This document shows positions 9,633 to 17,814 of a stretch of DNA of 64,000 bases, piece after piece. Below the pieces are notes generated by a model. That model was not told where the DNA came from. It searched no databases and saw only the letters and a list, made by a program, of their open reading frames with translations. Location of the stretch: assembly GCF_028446585.1 (NCBI RefSeq), contig NZ_JAPFQL010000026.1, positions 1-64,000 of the forward strand. Reading direction: 5' to 3'. The first letter of the stretch is position 1; each line of letters begins with the position of its first letter. The stretch comes from Intrasporangium calvum. Lineage in GTDB: Bacteria > Actinomycetota > Actinomycetes > Actinomycetales > Dermatophilaceae. The position numbers were made by a program, and so were the translations under genes.

Positions 9633-10865
9633 TCACGCCTGAGGCGCGGGTGGACGTCTGGCGTCGTGGCCCCGCGCGCCGCCGGCGAAGGACGATATCT
9701 CACCGAGGAGCGGCAGGATGGCCGCTTGGTAGGCGTGGTAGACGTCGGGCTTGCCCTGCCACACGGTGGCCGAGGGTCGGTTCGACGGATCGAGCTCGTG
9801 CCGCCACGACCCCCGCTCGTGGTCGATGAAGAACCGGTCTGCGTGGTCCCACCAGGTGGCGGCCCACGCGGAGTACTGCGGGTCGTCGGTGGCCTGGGCG
9901 AGCGCCGTCGCGCCGTTCAGGGCTTCGGCGAGGACCCAGTGCATCCGGTGCCGGACGACGGGACGACCGGTGAAGTCGGTCGTGTAGACGAAGCCGGGAG
10001 CGCCGTCGACGGACCAGCCGTCTTCCACCGCGCGGTGGAAGAGCGCGGCTGCGTCCTCGAGCAGCCAGCGCGGGGCGGCCTGGCCGAGGGCGGTGCGGAG
10101 GTTGAGGGCGAGCCGGGACCACTCGAGCAGGTGCCCGATCGTCACGCCGTAGGGCCGGAACGGGTGCCCGGGGTCGTCGCGGTTGTAGTCGGGGCGGACC
10201 GACCAGTCGGCCGAGAAGTGCTCCGGCAGCCGCCAGTCGTGGTCGCGGGCGAAGCCGTGCACGACGCGCGTCGCGATCTGCAGGGCGCGTTCGAGCCAGC
10301 GGCCGTCACCGGTGATGTCGTGCACCGCGAGAAACGCCTCGAGCGTGTGCATGTTGGCGTTGACGCCTCGGTAGTCCTCGAGGTCGTGCCACGAGCGGTC
10401 CCAGACGTCCACGGCCAAGCCGTCCCCGGTCCGCCAGAAGCGCTCCTCGAAGACGGTGGCGGCATCGGCGAGCAGCCCGGGACCGTCCGGGTGTCCCGCC
10501 ATCGTGGCCGTTGCGGCCGCGAGGAGGACGAAGGCGTGGGCGTAGGCGTGCTTGGAGTCGTCGACCGGACCATCGGGGCCGACCGACGCGAACCAGCCAC
10601 CGTGGACGTCGTCGTGCAGCCAGCCCCCCAGCGCGCGGACGCCATGGTCGAGCAGGTCCGCCGCGTCTCGCCGGCCCAGGGTCGCGGACAGTCCGAAGAC
10701 ATGGGTCATCCGGCAGGTGATCCAGAGCTCGACGGGCCGGTCCAGCAGCGGCTTCCCGGCGTCGTCGAGCCAGGCGAAGCCGCCCTGCGGGTGCCGGGAT
10801 CCGGTGGCGAAGTCGACGAGGGCGTCAGCGTGACGGGCGAACCAGTCGGAAGCCTTGGGCTGCAT
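9633..10865 (-). CDS. AGE-family epimerase/isomerase (mannose isomerase/YihS-like)
   Basis: 410 aa, an all-helical (alpha/alpha)6-barrel enzyme. Family residues are visible: CRMTHVFGLSA near the N-terminus, KHAYAHAFVLLA, NANMHTLEAFLAVHD, GHLLEWSRLAL and HRMHWVLAEAL, which supply the Arg and His residues used for aldose-ketose or 2-epimer interconversion. The sequence looks nearer to mannose isomerase and sulfoquinovose isomerase YihS than to N-acetylglucosamine 2-epimerase. It is the last gene of the sugar operon, 29 bp after the aldolase. ATG 10865 follows GGGAG at proper spacing. The substrate is unclear; it may handle a free monosaccharide released by the glycosidases. Confidence 0.85.
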   Translation of the reverse strand: MQPKASDWFARHADALVDFATGSRHPQGGFAWLDDAGKPLLDRPVELWITCRMTHVFGLSATLGRRDAADLLDHGVRALGGWLHDDVHGGWFASVGPDGPVDDSKHAYAHAFVLLAAATATMAGHPDGPGLLADAATVFEERFWRTGDGLAVDVWDRSWHDLEDYRGVNANMHTLEAFLAVHDITGDGRWLERALQIATRVVHGFARDHDWRLPEHFSADWSVRPDYNRDDPGHPFRPYGVTIGHLLEWSRLALNLRTALGQAAPRWLLEDAAALFHRAVEDGWSVDGAPGFVYTTDFTGRPVVRHRMHWVLAEALNGATALAQATDDPQYSAWAATWWDHADRFFIDHERGSWRHELDPSNRPSATVWQGKPDVYHAYQAAILPLLGEISSFAGGARGHDARRPPAPQA

Positions 10866-10894
10866 GGCTCCCATCATGGCGCCGACCGGCTCAT

Positions 10895-11728
10895 TCAGCG
10901 GCCTGCGAGCAGCCGCTGGAGCCGGGCGGCCTCAGCGGCGACGGCGTCACGAGCAGCGCCGAGGTACTTCCGTGTGTCGACCGTGGGCGACTCCTGCAGC
11001 CGCCTCGTCAGGGCCTCGGTGAAGACGTGGTTGAGGTGGGTCGCGATGTTGACCTTGACCATGCCGGCGCGGACCGCGGCGACGATCCCGTCGTCGGGGA
11101 CCCCCGAGGAGCCGTGCAGGACGAGCGGCACGGGCACCGCCGCACGGAGCCGCGCGATGAGGTCGGTGTCAAGGGACGCGGTCCGCTCGGTCATCGCGTG
11201 CGAGCTGCCGACCGCGACGGCGAGGGCGTCGACGCCGGTGTCGGCGACGAAGCGAGCGGCATCAGCCGGATCGGTCCGCACCCCCGGGGCGTGCACACCG
11301 TCCTTGCCGCCGACCTCGCCGAGCTCGGCCTCGACGCTGATGCCGGCGGCGTGGCACAGGGCCACGACCTGCTGCGTCGTCGAGCGGTTGGCGTCATCGG
11401 GCAGATGGGACCCGTCGTACATGACCGACGTCAGGCCGAGGCGCACCGCCTCGGCCACGAGGTCCGTGTCCTCGGCGTGGTCGAGGTGCACGACGACCGG
11501 CTGGGTGCAGGACTCCGCGATGGCCAGCGTGGCTGTGGCGATCGGTCGCAGGCTCCCGTGGTAGCGGACGCAGTTCTCGGAGATCTGCATGACGACGGGC
11601 AGCCCGGTCTCCTCGGCGGCCGCGGCGTAGGCCTCGGCGTGCTCGATCTGGATGACGTTGAAGGCCGCGACGGCGTGGCCTGCGGCGCGGGCCGCGGCAA
11701 GGACGGGGGCCAGGGCGGCGAGGGTCAT
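10895..11728 (-). CDS. Class II ketose-bisphosphate aldolase, probably tagatose-1,6-bisphosphate aldolase
   Basis: 277 aa zinc-dependent aldolase, cytoplasmic. Seen: AFNVIQIEHAEAY, the metal site VVVHLDHAEDTD, SVMYDGSHLP, VEAELGEVGGKDG, LHGSSGVPDD and KVNIATHLN. These are the phosphate- and metal-binding motifs of the FbaA/KbaY/GatY family. Length is typical of KbaY/AgaY-type enzymes. The start codon overlaps the stop of the PfkB kinase by 4 bp. With SIS and PfkB partners it most likely cleaves tagatose-1,6-bisphosphate to DHAP and glyceraldehyde-3-phosphate; fructose-1,6-bisphosphate cannot be excluded. Confidence 0.88.
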   Translation of the reverse strand: MTLAALAPVLAAARAAGHAVAAFNVIQIEHAEAYAAAAEETGLPVVMQISENCVRYHGSLRPIATATLAIAESCTQPVVVHLDHAEDTDLVAEAVRLGLTSVMYDGSHLPDDANRSTTQQVVALCHAAGISVEAELGEVGGKDGVHAPGVRTDPADAARFVADTGVDALAVAVGSSHAMTERTASLDTDLIARLRAAVPVPLVLHGSSGVPDDGIVAAVRAGMVKVNIATHLNHVFTEALTRRLQESPTVDTRKYLGAARDAVAAEAARLQRLLAGR

Positions 11729-12693
11729 GCTGTGGTCTCCTGGATCTGGACAGCGGGGAGCAGGCGGTCGACGTCGGTCGGGTCGATGGAACCGGCAACG
11801 GGCTGGAGCACGGCGGCTGCCGACCAAGCGACGGCCCGCGCGAGGGCCTCTCGCCAGGCGGTGGCGTCGGGCGCCGTCGTGCTCAAGGCGCCGCCTGAGT
11901 CCAGGTCGGCAGCGAGCGCAGCCGTCGCCGCGTCGCCAGCGCCCGTCGCGTTGCCCTGCAATGGACGTTCCAGCCACGCTCGGAGCGCGAGCGGGCCGGT
12001 GGCGAGTGCCAGCCCCGCGGCGCCGTCCGACACGATCGCGGCGCGGGCCCCGGAAGAGGCCAGGGCCCGGGCCAGGGCTGCGGCCGGCAGGTCGTCACCC
12101 TCGCCTCGGCCCAGGGTCGCCGCTGCCTCGGAGCGATTGGGCTTGACGATCTCGGGCCCGGCCTCGAGCGCCGAGAGCAGCTGGGGACCCGAGACGTCGA
12201 GCACGACCGCGAGCCCTGCACGGTGGGCCTCGGCGACGACGGTCCGCACGATGTCCGGCGGGGCCTGTGGGGGAAGGCTTCCCGAGACGGTGAGAACCCG
12301 AGCGAACGGTGCGGCCGCCGCGCCGCGGACGGCGGTGAGCAGGTCCGTCCAGACGTCGTCGGGCAGGGGTGAGCCGACCTCGTTGAGGAGCGTGGCCGCC
12401 CCGGAGTCGTCCACGACAGCGACGGACCGGCGAGTCGGTGTGCGAGTCGGCACGAGGACGTGCTCGATTCCCCGGGCTGAGAGGTCGGCCCCGAAGGCCT
12501 CGAGCGCCGGCGATCCCACCGGGGCGACTGCCAGCGCGGCGTGTCCCATGGTGGTGAGGACGCCAGCCGTGTTGAGACCCTTGCCACCGGCCCGCTCCAC
12601 CACCTCGGTGATCCGGTGTGATTCGCCACGAACGAGGCCCGCCACCCGGTAGGTGATGTCGAGGGCCGGGTTGGGGGTGACCGTGACGATCAT
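11725..12693 (-). CDS. PfkB-family sugar-phosphate kinase (1-phosphofructokinase/tagatose-6-phosphate kinase-like)
   Basis: 322 aa ribokinase-fold kinase. The N-terminus IVTVTPNPALDITY and VVERAGGKGLNTA are the PfkB signature 1 region as found in FruK and LacC. GNATGAGDAATAAL near residue 245 is signature 2, with the catalytic Asp and anion hole. Start and stop both overlap neighbours by 4 bp (ROK kinase upstream, aldolase downstream), so it is coexpressed with them. In this context phosphorylation of tagatose-6-phosphate to tagatose-1,6-bisphosphate is the best guess, by analogy with LacC. 1-phosphofructokinase activity is the alternative, and no PTS genes are nearby to favour it. Confidence 0.88.
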   Translation of the reverse strand: MIVTVTPNPALDITYRVAGLVRGESHRITEVVERAGGKGLNTAGVLTTMGHAALAVAPVGSPALEAFGADLSARGIEHVLVPTRTPTRRSVAVVDDSGAATLLNEVGSPLPDDVWTDLLTAVRGAAAAPFARVLTVSGSLPPQAPPDIVRTVVAEAHRAGLAVVLDVSGPQLLSALEAGPEIVKPNRSEAAATLGRGEGDDLPAAALARALASSGARAAIVSDGAAGLALATGPLALRAWLERPLQGNATGAGDAATAALAADLDSGGALSTTAPDATAWREALARAVAWSAAAVLQPVAGSIDPTDVDRLLPAVQIQETTA

Positions 12694-13649
12694 CGCGTCG
12701 GGTTGGTGTGGTGGAGGAGGTCCAGCGCCAGCGCAGCCGCGCCGAGTGCCCCTGCACGGTCGCCGAGCGCGGCCGCAGCGACGGACACCCCGTCACAGAC
12801 CCCGAGCCGATCCGCCAGCTGAGCTCGCAGTGGAGCGAGGAGCAGGTCACCCGAACGCACCAGCCCGCCCCCGATGAGGACCAGCTCGGTGCCCGTGGCC
12901 GCCACGACGGGGGCGAGGGCGCCGGCCAGGGCGCTGACTGCTTCCTGCCACACGCCGGCTGCGACGAGATCACCAGCGGCGGTGAGGCGGGCGACCTCGG
13001 CTGCATCTCCCGACTCGCCGGACCGGGCCCGCCAGCGACGACCGATGCTGCCCGCACTGGCCACCGTCTCGAGACAGCCGCGCGCACCGCACCCGCAGAC
13101 TTCCCCGTCAGGCTCGACGACGACATGGCCGATCTCCCCGGCCCAGTGTGTGCCGGCCACGGGTCGGCCGCCGATGATCAGGGCGCTCGCCAGACCGGTG
13201 CCGAGCGGGACGAAGAGGACGTTGTCCACGCCTCGCGCCGAGCCGAAGCGGTATTCACCCTGGAGGCCGGCGCGAACGTCCTGGCCCACGGCGACCGGAC
13301 AGTCGAGGTGGCGGCGGACGTCGTTGCGCAGATCGAGGTCGCGCCACCCGAGGTTCGCGGACCAGCGACCCCGGCCGCTCGCCTCGTCGACCCAACCGGG
13401 GACGGCGATGCCGACGGCGCTCACCGTGGGGACACCGGCCTTCGCACCGGCCTCGCGGACCATGGTGGTCAGCTCGCTCACGATCTCGGCCACGACCGCC
13501 CCGATCTGGGAAGCGATGTCACGCGGGGTCGCTCGTGTCGTCTCGGCGAGCACCTCGGCCTCGGCCGACATGAGGGCCGCCTTGATGCGGGTGCCCCCGA
13601 CATCGATCCCGACCACGGCCGTGTGCCCCACGGCCGCAAGTCTATTCAC
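12690..13649 (-). CDS. ROK-family sugar kinase
   Basis: 319 aa without a DNA-binding domain, so an enzyme rather than a repressor. VVGIDVGGTRIKAAL at residues 11-25 is the ATP-binding motif. VGIAVPGWVD, ANLGWRDLDL, and EIGHVVVEPDGEVCGCGARGCLETVAS follow, the last holding the catalytic-site His and the structural zinc motif CxCGxxGCxE. Members phosphorylate glucose, GlcNAc, ManNAc or allose at O6. Between the SIS and PfkB genes, with 4-bp overlaps on both sides, it is the natural candidate to phosphorylate imported GalNAc, galactosamine or another hexose. Specificity cannot be read from sequence. Confidence 0.88.
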   Translation of the reverse strand: MNRLAAVGHTAVVGIDVGGTRIKAALMSAEAEVLAETTRATPRDIASQIGAVVAEIVSELTTMVREAGAKAGVPTVSAVGIAVPGWVDEASGRGRWSANLGWRDLDLRNDVRRHLDCPVAVGQDVRAGLQGEYRFGSARGVDNVLFVPLGTGLASALIIGGRPVAGTHWAGEIGHVVVEPDGEVCGCGARGCLETVASAGSIGRRWRARSGESGDAAEVARLTAAGDLVAAGVWQEAVSALAGALAPVVAATGTELVLIGGGLVRSGDLLLAPLRAQLADRLGVCDGVSVAAAALGDRAGALGAAALALDLLHHTNPTR

Positions 13650-14563
13650 TGGGTCGCTGACAGCGGTCCGTCGAGGACGATGCTGCGCGTCAGGTGGCGC
13701 GGCTCGTCTGGGTCGAGGCCGGCGCGGCGGGCCTTCGCGAGGCAGAGGCGGTGCACCCGCACCAGCTCCGCGAGCGCGTCGCCTTCCCGATGCTCGAAGT
13801 GCGCCCCGGTCGCGCGGACCTGGTCGGCCAGGCCGTCCGGGACGTCACCGAGCGCCCAGACGGCGCGGCCGGGCGCGGCGATGCTGATCGGGCCGTGCCG
13901 GTACTCCATCGCGGGATAGCTCTCCGACCAGAACTGGGCGGACTCGCGGAGCTTCAGCGCGGCCTCGGTCGCGATGCCGTTGCTCCAGTCGCGTCCCAGG
14001 AAGGTGACCTGCTCGGCATCGGCGAGGCCGGCGAGAGCGGCCGTCTCGTCCTCGGCGAGGACGGCTCGGGCCTGTGCGATCGCGGGTGCGAGGTCCTCCC
14101 CGAGAGAGGCCCGCAGGAGCGCGAGGGTCGTCGTCGCGAAGCGGGTCTGCACGACGGACTGCTCGTCGACGTCCTCCATGAGCACCGTCGCGTGCGAGCG
14201 CTCGGCGATCGAGGTGCCGGCGGTCGCCACGAAGGAGACGTGGGGCGTGCCGGCGGCGAGGAGTCCCTCGAGGACCTCGACCACCTCGGTCGTCGTCCCG
14301 GAGCGGCTGATGAGCACAACGCGGTCGTAGCCGCGGGCCAGGCGATGCTCGGACGCGGCGAAGGCGTCGGTGGCTCCGAGACCGAGCGACTCGCGCCGCG
14401 CCGCGTAGGCCTGTCCCATGAACCACGAGGTGCCACACCCGATGGTGGCGACGCGCTCGCCCGGCTGGGGGAGCAGGTGGGCGACCTCGCCGGCGCGCTC
14501 GACGGCGCGCTGCCAGTCATCCGGTTGGGTGGCGATCTCGCGCTCGAGATGGCTGGCGGCCAT
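13646..14563 (-). CDS. SIS-domain sugar-phosphate isomerase/deaminase (AgaS-like)
   Basis: 305 aa, two SIS domains as in GlmS-C and AgaS. Seen: ATIGCGTSWFMGQAYAARRE (phosphosugar loop), VVLISRSGTTTEVVEVL, and in the second half TFLGRDWSNGIATEAALKLRE followed by YRHGPISI. No glutaminase domain is present. AgaS-type enzymes convert galactosamine-6-phosphate to tagatose-6-phosphate plus ammonia, which would feed the PfkB kinase and aldolase directly downstream. ATG 14563 has AAGGAG seven bases upstream. First gene of the operon, divergent from the DeoR regulator, with a dyad in between. Confidence 0.85.
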   Translation of the reverse strand: MAASHLEREIATQPDDWQRAVERAGEVAHLLPQPGERVATIGCGTSWFMGQAYAARRESLGLGATDAFAASEHRLARGYDRVVLISRSGTTTEVVEVLEGLLAAGTPHVSFVATAGTSIAERSHATVLMEDVDEQSVVQTRFATTTLALLRASLGEDLAPAIAQARAVLAEDETAALAGLADAEQVTFLGRDWSNGIATEAALKLRESAQFWSESYPAMEYRHGPISIAAPGRAVWALGDVPDGLADQVRATGAHFEHREGDALAELVRVHRLCLAKARRAGLDPDEPRHLTRSIVLDGPLSATQ

Positions 14564-14581
14564 GCACAACTCCTTGTGATT

Positions 14582-14602
14582 GTCTTTGCTCGAACCAAAG
14601 AC
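14582..14602. promoter_or_regulatory. Dyad GTCTTTG-N7-CAAAGAC, candidate DeoR operator
   Basis: Perfect 7-bp arms (14582-14588 and 14596-14602) separated by 7 bp, lying between the divergent SIS operon and deoR-type gene. A further half-site CAAAGAC is at 14672-14678. The position 20-40 bp from the SIS start would suit repression of the sugar operon. Confidence 0.55.
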
Positions 14603-14645
14603 TAAATGAGCAGAGTCATGCATGTCTAGCGGCGCCCGATGGCGG

Positions 14646-14651
14646 TAGGGT
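14646..14651 (+). promoter_or_regulatory. Probable -10 box of leaderless DeoR gene
   Basis: TAGGGT six bases before the GTG start of the DeoR gene, with no Shine-Dalgarno sequence between. The same spacing recurs at gabT, the HAD gene and the decarboxylase gene. Confidence 0.5.
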
Positions 14652-14657
14652 CAGGTC

Positions 14658-15461
14658 GTGAGCGCAGACAGCAAAGACCCCGTGCGCAATCGCGCAAGCC
14701 GTTGGTCCGTCATGCTGGACCGGCTGGCCACCACGGAGCGACTGGGCGTGACCGAGGCGGCCGAGCTGCTCGGGGTCAGCGAGGCGACGGTCCGCCGGGA
14801 CTTCGCCGAGCTCGCCAAGCGCCAGCTCGTTGCGCGTAACCACGGCGGGGTCGTGGCGACCTCGGTCGCCTACGAGCTGCCCTACCGCTACCGCAGCAGC
14901 AAGGGGGACGACGGGCGCAGTCGGGTCGCGGCCGCGGCCGCCCAGCTCGTCCGGCCGGGCCAGGTCGTCGGGCTCAACGGGGGCACGACCACCACCGCGA
15001 CCTCTCGCGCCATCACCGCCCGGGAGGACCTCGTCGACGGGGGTGGCATCACCATCGTCACGAATGCCCTCAACATCGCGGCCGAGGCGGTGCTGCGCCC
15101 GCACGTGCAGTGTGTGTCGCTCGGCGGGGTCGCCCGCCCCGAGTCCTACGAGGTCAGTGGACCCCTTGCAGCGCTCGTCCTCAACCAGCTCTGGCTCGAC
15201 GTGGCGATCGTCGGGGTCAACGGGCTCACGGCCAAGGAGGGAGCAACCTGCCGCCATGAGGACGAGGCGGCGATCATCCGCACGATGATCGAGCGTTCGC
15301 GGGAGGTCCTCTGTGTGACGACCGGGGAGAAGCTCGGCCGCCGCGCCTTCGCCGCGATCTGCCCCCCTGAACGTCTCACCCACCTGGTGACGACGACGGA
15401 CGCCGACCCTGACGAGGTCGACGCGCTGCGTGAGCTCGGGGTGGACGTCCACCTGGTCTGA
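14658..15461 (+). CDS. DeoR/GlpR-family transcriptional regulator (AgaR-like)
   Basis: 267 aa. Residues 16-70 form the DeoR HTH (TTERLGVTEAAELLGVSEATVRRDFAEL) and RNHGGVV ends the wing. The C-terminal DeoRC sensor domain (GQVVGLNGGTTTTATSRAI, ITIVTNALNIA, VAIVGVNGL, VTTGEKLGRRAFA) binds a phosphosugar, usually the kinase product, to release repression. Placed divergently from the SIS-ROK-PfkB-aldolase operon and just ahead of the first ABC transporter, it likely controls both. The GTG start follows TAGGGT at 14646 by six bases, implying a leaderless mRNA. Confidence 0.9.
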   Translation: MSADSKDPVRNRASRWSVMLDRLATTERLGVTEAAELLGVSEATVRRDFAELAKRQLVARNHGGVVATSVAYELPYRYRSSKGDDGRSRVAAAAAQLVRPGQVVGLNGGTTTTATSRAITAREDLVDGGGITIVTNALNIAAEAVLRPHVQCVSLGGVARPESYEVSGPLAALVLNQLWLDVAIVGVNGLTAKEGATCRHEDEAAIIRTMIERSREVLCVTTGEKLGRRAFAAICPPERLTHLVTTTDADPDEVDALRELGVDVHLV

Positions 15462-15466
15462 TCATG

Positions 15467-15504
15467 TTGCGCGATTGTGATCAGGTGAGTTGGTCGTCGC
15501 GCAA
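15467..15504. promoter_or_regulatory. Inverted repeat TTGCGCGA ... TCGCGCAA, candidate operator of transporter operon 1
   Basis: Perfect 8-bp arms at 15467-15474 and 15497-15504 with 22 bp between, directly upstream of the -35 box of the solute-binding-protein promoter. A third half-site TCGCGCAA lies at 14690-14697 inside the DeoR gene start. Either the DeoR regulator or another factor may use it. Confidence 0.5.
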
Positions 15505-15512
15505 AACCGCTC

Positions 15513-15541
15513 TTGAACTCGGTCACCATGCGGCCTAGGTT
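15513..15541 (+). promoter_or_regulatory. Sigma-A-type promoter of transporter operon 1
   Basis: TTGAAC (15513-15518), a 17-bp spacer, and TAGGTT (15536-15541). Spacing and hexamers are good for a vegetative actinobacterial promoter. Confidence 0.6.
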
Positions 15542-15607
15542 GGGCGATGTCAGCGGCCGGCAGGGGCGGTGCGCCCGCAGGGAGCCGGCACCGAAGCAAG
15601 GAGTGAC

Positions 15608-16882
15608 ATGAGGTCGATGAAGACGTCAGGCATGATCGCCGGGATGGCGGTGGCCGCCATCGTGCTCGCCGCATGCGGTGGAGGGACCGGCGCCGGCAAC
15701 GCAGGGGACGGCGGCACCCAAGGCGGCGCCGGGGGCGAGGCGAAGACGATCAAGCTCGTGGCCGCCGAGTACTCCAAGGACAACACCAAGGCGTTCTGGG
15801 ACGCCTTCGCCAAGACCTACAAGGACAAGACGGGCTACACGCTCGAGGTCCAGATCATCAGCTGGGACAACCTGGACCAGCAGAGCTCGACGATGATCCA
15901 GAACAACCAGGCGCCGGACATCCTCAACCTCAACGCCTACGCGAGCTACGCCAAGGACGGGCTGCTCTACAACTCCGACGAGGTGCTCCCCGCGAGCGTC
16001 AAGAGCGACATCCTGCCCACCTTCGTCAAGTACGGCACCTACGACGGCAAGTTCTACGGCTTCCCCGACCTCAGCTCGGCGCGCGCCTTCTTCTACAACA
16101 CGGACCTGTTCAAGGAGGCCGGCGTCGCGAGCCCGCCGAAGACGTGGGCCGAGCTGGAGGATGCGGCACGCAAGATCAGCGCGCTCGGCGACGGCAACGT
16201 CGGCTACGCCCTCCCGCTGGGCCCGGAGGAGGCCCAGGGCGAGTTCTCCATGTGGCTGTTCAACAACGGCGGCACCTGGAAGGACCAGGGCAAGTGGACG
16301 ATCAACTCGGCGCAGAACGTCGAGACCCTGACCTTCCTCAAGAAGCTCACCGACGAGAAGCTGACCCAGAACAACCCGGCGCGGACCAACCGCGCTGACG
16401 CGTTCGACCTGTTCAAGTCGGGCAAGGCCGGCATGATCATCGGCTTCAGCCCGCTCGCCGCCGCCCTCGACGAGGACGGCAAGGTCAAGTACGCCGTCGC
16501 GCCGTTCCCGACGAACGACGGCTCCGAGAGCAAGACCTTCGGCGTCACCGACTACCTCATGGCGTTCAAGAAGCCGGGCAACAGCAACCAGGCCGCGGTC
16601 AAGGCCTTCTACGAGCTGTACTACCAGAAGGACCAGATCAACACCTGGATCAAGTCCGAGGGCTTCCTGCCGGTGACCCAGAGTGGCATCGAGGAGTTCC
16701 GCGGCGACGAGAAGCTCAAGGTCTACCTCGACACCCTGCCCAACGCCCAGCTGACGCCGACCGACGACCCGACGTGGGACCGCGTCAAGCTGGCGGTCCA
16801 GCAGAACCTCGGCCGGGCGCTGACCGGTGACCCCAAGGCGGTCCTCGACGAGCTGCAGCAGACCGCCGAGTCGGCGAGCTGA
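15608..16882 (+). CDS. Sugar ABC transporter substrate-binding lipoprotein 1
   Basis: 424 aa. ATG 15608 is preceded by AAGGAG. Signal peptide MRSMKTSGMIAGMAVAAIVL ends in the lipobox LAAC, then a Gly-rich linker. The mature part is a family-1 solute-binding protein (ANLQIISW-like: EVQIISWDNLDQQSSTMIQ, DILNLNAYASYAKDG, SSARAFFYNTDLFKEAGV, EFSMWLFNNGGTW), typical of oligosaccharide or aminosugar binders of the MalE/UgpB type. It heads an operon with two permeases, and as usual for CUT1 systems no ATPase is encoded, so a shared MsiK-like ATPase would energise it. Likely ligand: Gal-GalNAc or GalNAc, from context only. Confidence 0.9.
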   Translation: MRSMKTSGMIAGMAVAAIVLAACGGGTGAGNAGDGGTQGGAGGEAKTIKLVAAEYSKDNTKAFWDAFAKTYKDKTGYTLEVQIISWDNLDQQSSTMIQNNQAPDILNLNAYASYAKDGLLYNSDEVLPASVKSDILPTFVKYGTYDGKFYGFPDLSSARAFFYNTDLFKEAGVASPPKTWAELEDAARKISALGDGNVGYALPLGPEEAQGEFSMWLFNNGGTWKDQGKWTINSAQNVETLTFLKKLTDEKLTQNNPARTNRADAFDLFKSGKAGMIIGFSPLAAALDEDGKVKYAVAPFPTNDGSESKTFGVTDYLMAFKKPGNSNQAAVKAFYELYYQKDQINTWIKSEGFLPVTQSGIEEFRGDEKLKVYLDTLPNAQLTPTDDPTWDRVKLAVQQNLGRALTGDPKAVLDELQQTAESAS

Positions 16883-16893
16883 GCGACGGGCCG

Positions 16894-17814
16894 TTGGCAC
16901 CCGCACGGAAGCTGCGCGGCGGGCGGGTGGGCTCGGTCCACCCGCTCGTCGCGCTGCTCTGGCTCGCACCGGCGCTCCTGCTCATCCTCGGCGTCGTGCT
17001 CTATCCGGCCATCAAGCTGTTCGACGCCTCCCGGAGCGAGTTCTCCATCACCGGGCTGCGCCGCGGCGACGCCGGCTGGGAGAACTACGCCAAGGTCCTC
17101 GATCACCCTTCGCTCGGCACCGTCCTCGTCAACACGCTGATCTGGGTCGTCGCGGTCGTCGCGGTCACGATCGTGCTCGGGCTCGCCCTCGCCCAGTTCC
17201 TCGTCAAGCAGTTCCCGGGCCGCCGCTACGTCCGCTGGGCGGTCATCGTCCCGTGGGCCGCGAGCCTCATCATCACGAGCCAGCTCTTCGTGCTCCTCTA
17301 CGACTACAACTACGGGATCGTCAACCACCTGCTGCTCGGCGCAGGGGTCATCGACGCGCCGATCGACTTCCTCGGCGACGACAGCTGGACGATGTTCTCG
17401 ATGGTCGTCGTCGGCGTCTTCGTCTCGTTGCCCTTCACGATCTTCGTCTTCATCGCCGGGCTCAACGCGATCCCCGACGACGTCCTCGAGGCCGCGACGG
17501 TCGACGGCGCGAGACCGCGGCAGCGCTACCGGAGCATCGTCCTGCCGCTGCTGCGGCCCGCCCTGATGATCGCCACGGTGCTCAACGTCATCTACGTCTT
17601 CAACAGCTTCCCGATCATCTACACCCTCAACGACCGGAACCCCGGCTACCTCCACGACACGACGATCACCTTCATGTACAAGCTGGCCTTCAAGAGCCAG
17701 GAGAAGGACGTCGGCATGTCCGCGGCAGCGGGGATCTTCAACGTCCTGCTCATCCTCGCGGTGGTCCTCATCTACCTCAAGATCATCAACTGGCGAGAGG
17801 AGACGAGTCGATGA
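16894..17814 (+). CDS. Sugar ABC transporter permease (MalF/UgpA-like) 1
   Basis: 306 aa, six membrane helices beginning at VALLWLAPALLLILGVVLYPAI. The cytoplasmic EAA loop is visible as EAATVDGARPRQRYRSIVLPLLRPAL, which docks the ATPase. The start is a TTG 11 bp after the binding-protein stop; an in-frame GTG (VGSVHPLVALLW) a little downstream is an alternative. Overlaps the next permease by 4 bp. Paired MalF/MalG-type permeases with a family-1 binding protein define a CUT1 sugar importer. Confidence 0.9.
   Translation: MAPARKLRGGRVGSVHPLVALLWLAPALLLILGVVLYPAIKLFDASRSEFSITGLRRGDAGWENYAKVLDHPSLGTVLVNTLIWVVAVVAVTIVLGLALAQFLVKQFPGRRYVRWAVIVPWAASLIITSQLFVLLYDYNYGIVNHLLLGAGVIDAPIDFLGDDSWTMFSMVVVGVFVSLPFTIFVFIAGLNAIPDDVLEAATVDGARPRQRYRSIVLPLLRPALMIATVLNVIYVFNSFPIIYTLNDRNPGYLHDTTITFMYKLAFKSQEKDVGMSAAAGIFNVLLILAVVLIYLKIINWREETSR

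Noticed and set aside
9633-14563. Sulfoquinovose (sulfo-EMP) operon
   Set aside because: The isomerase, PfkB kinase and aldolase trio is reminiscent of yihS/yihV/yihT, but the aldolase is class II rather than class I and the SIS and ROK enzymes plus GH101/GH35 fit amino-galactose use better. Kept only as an alternative for the AGE gene.
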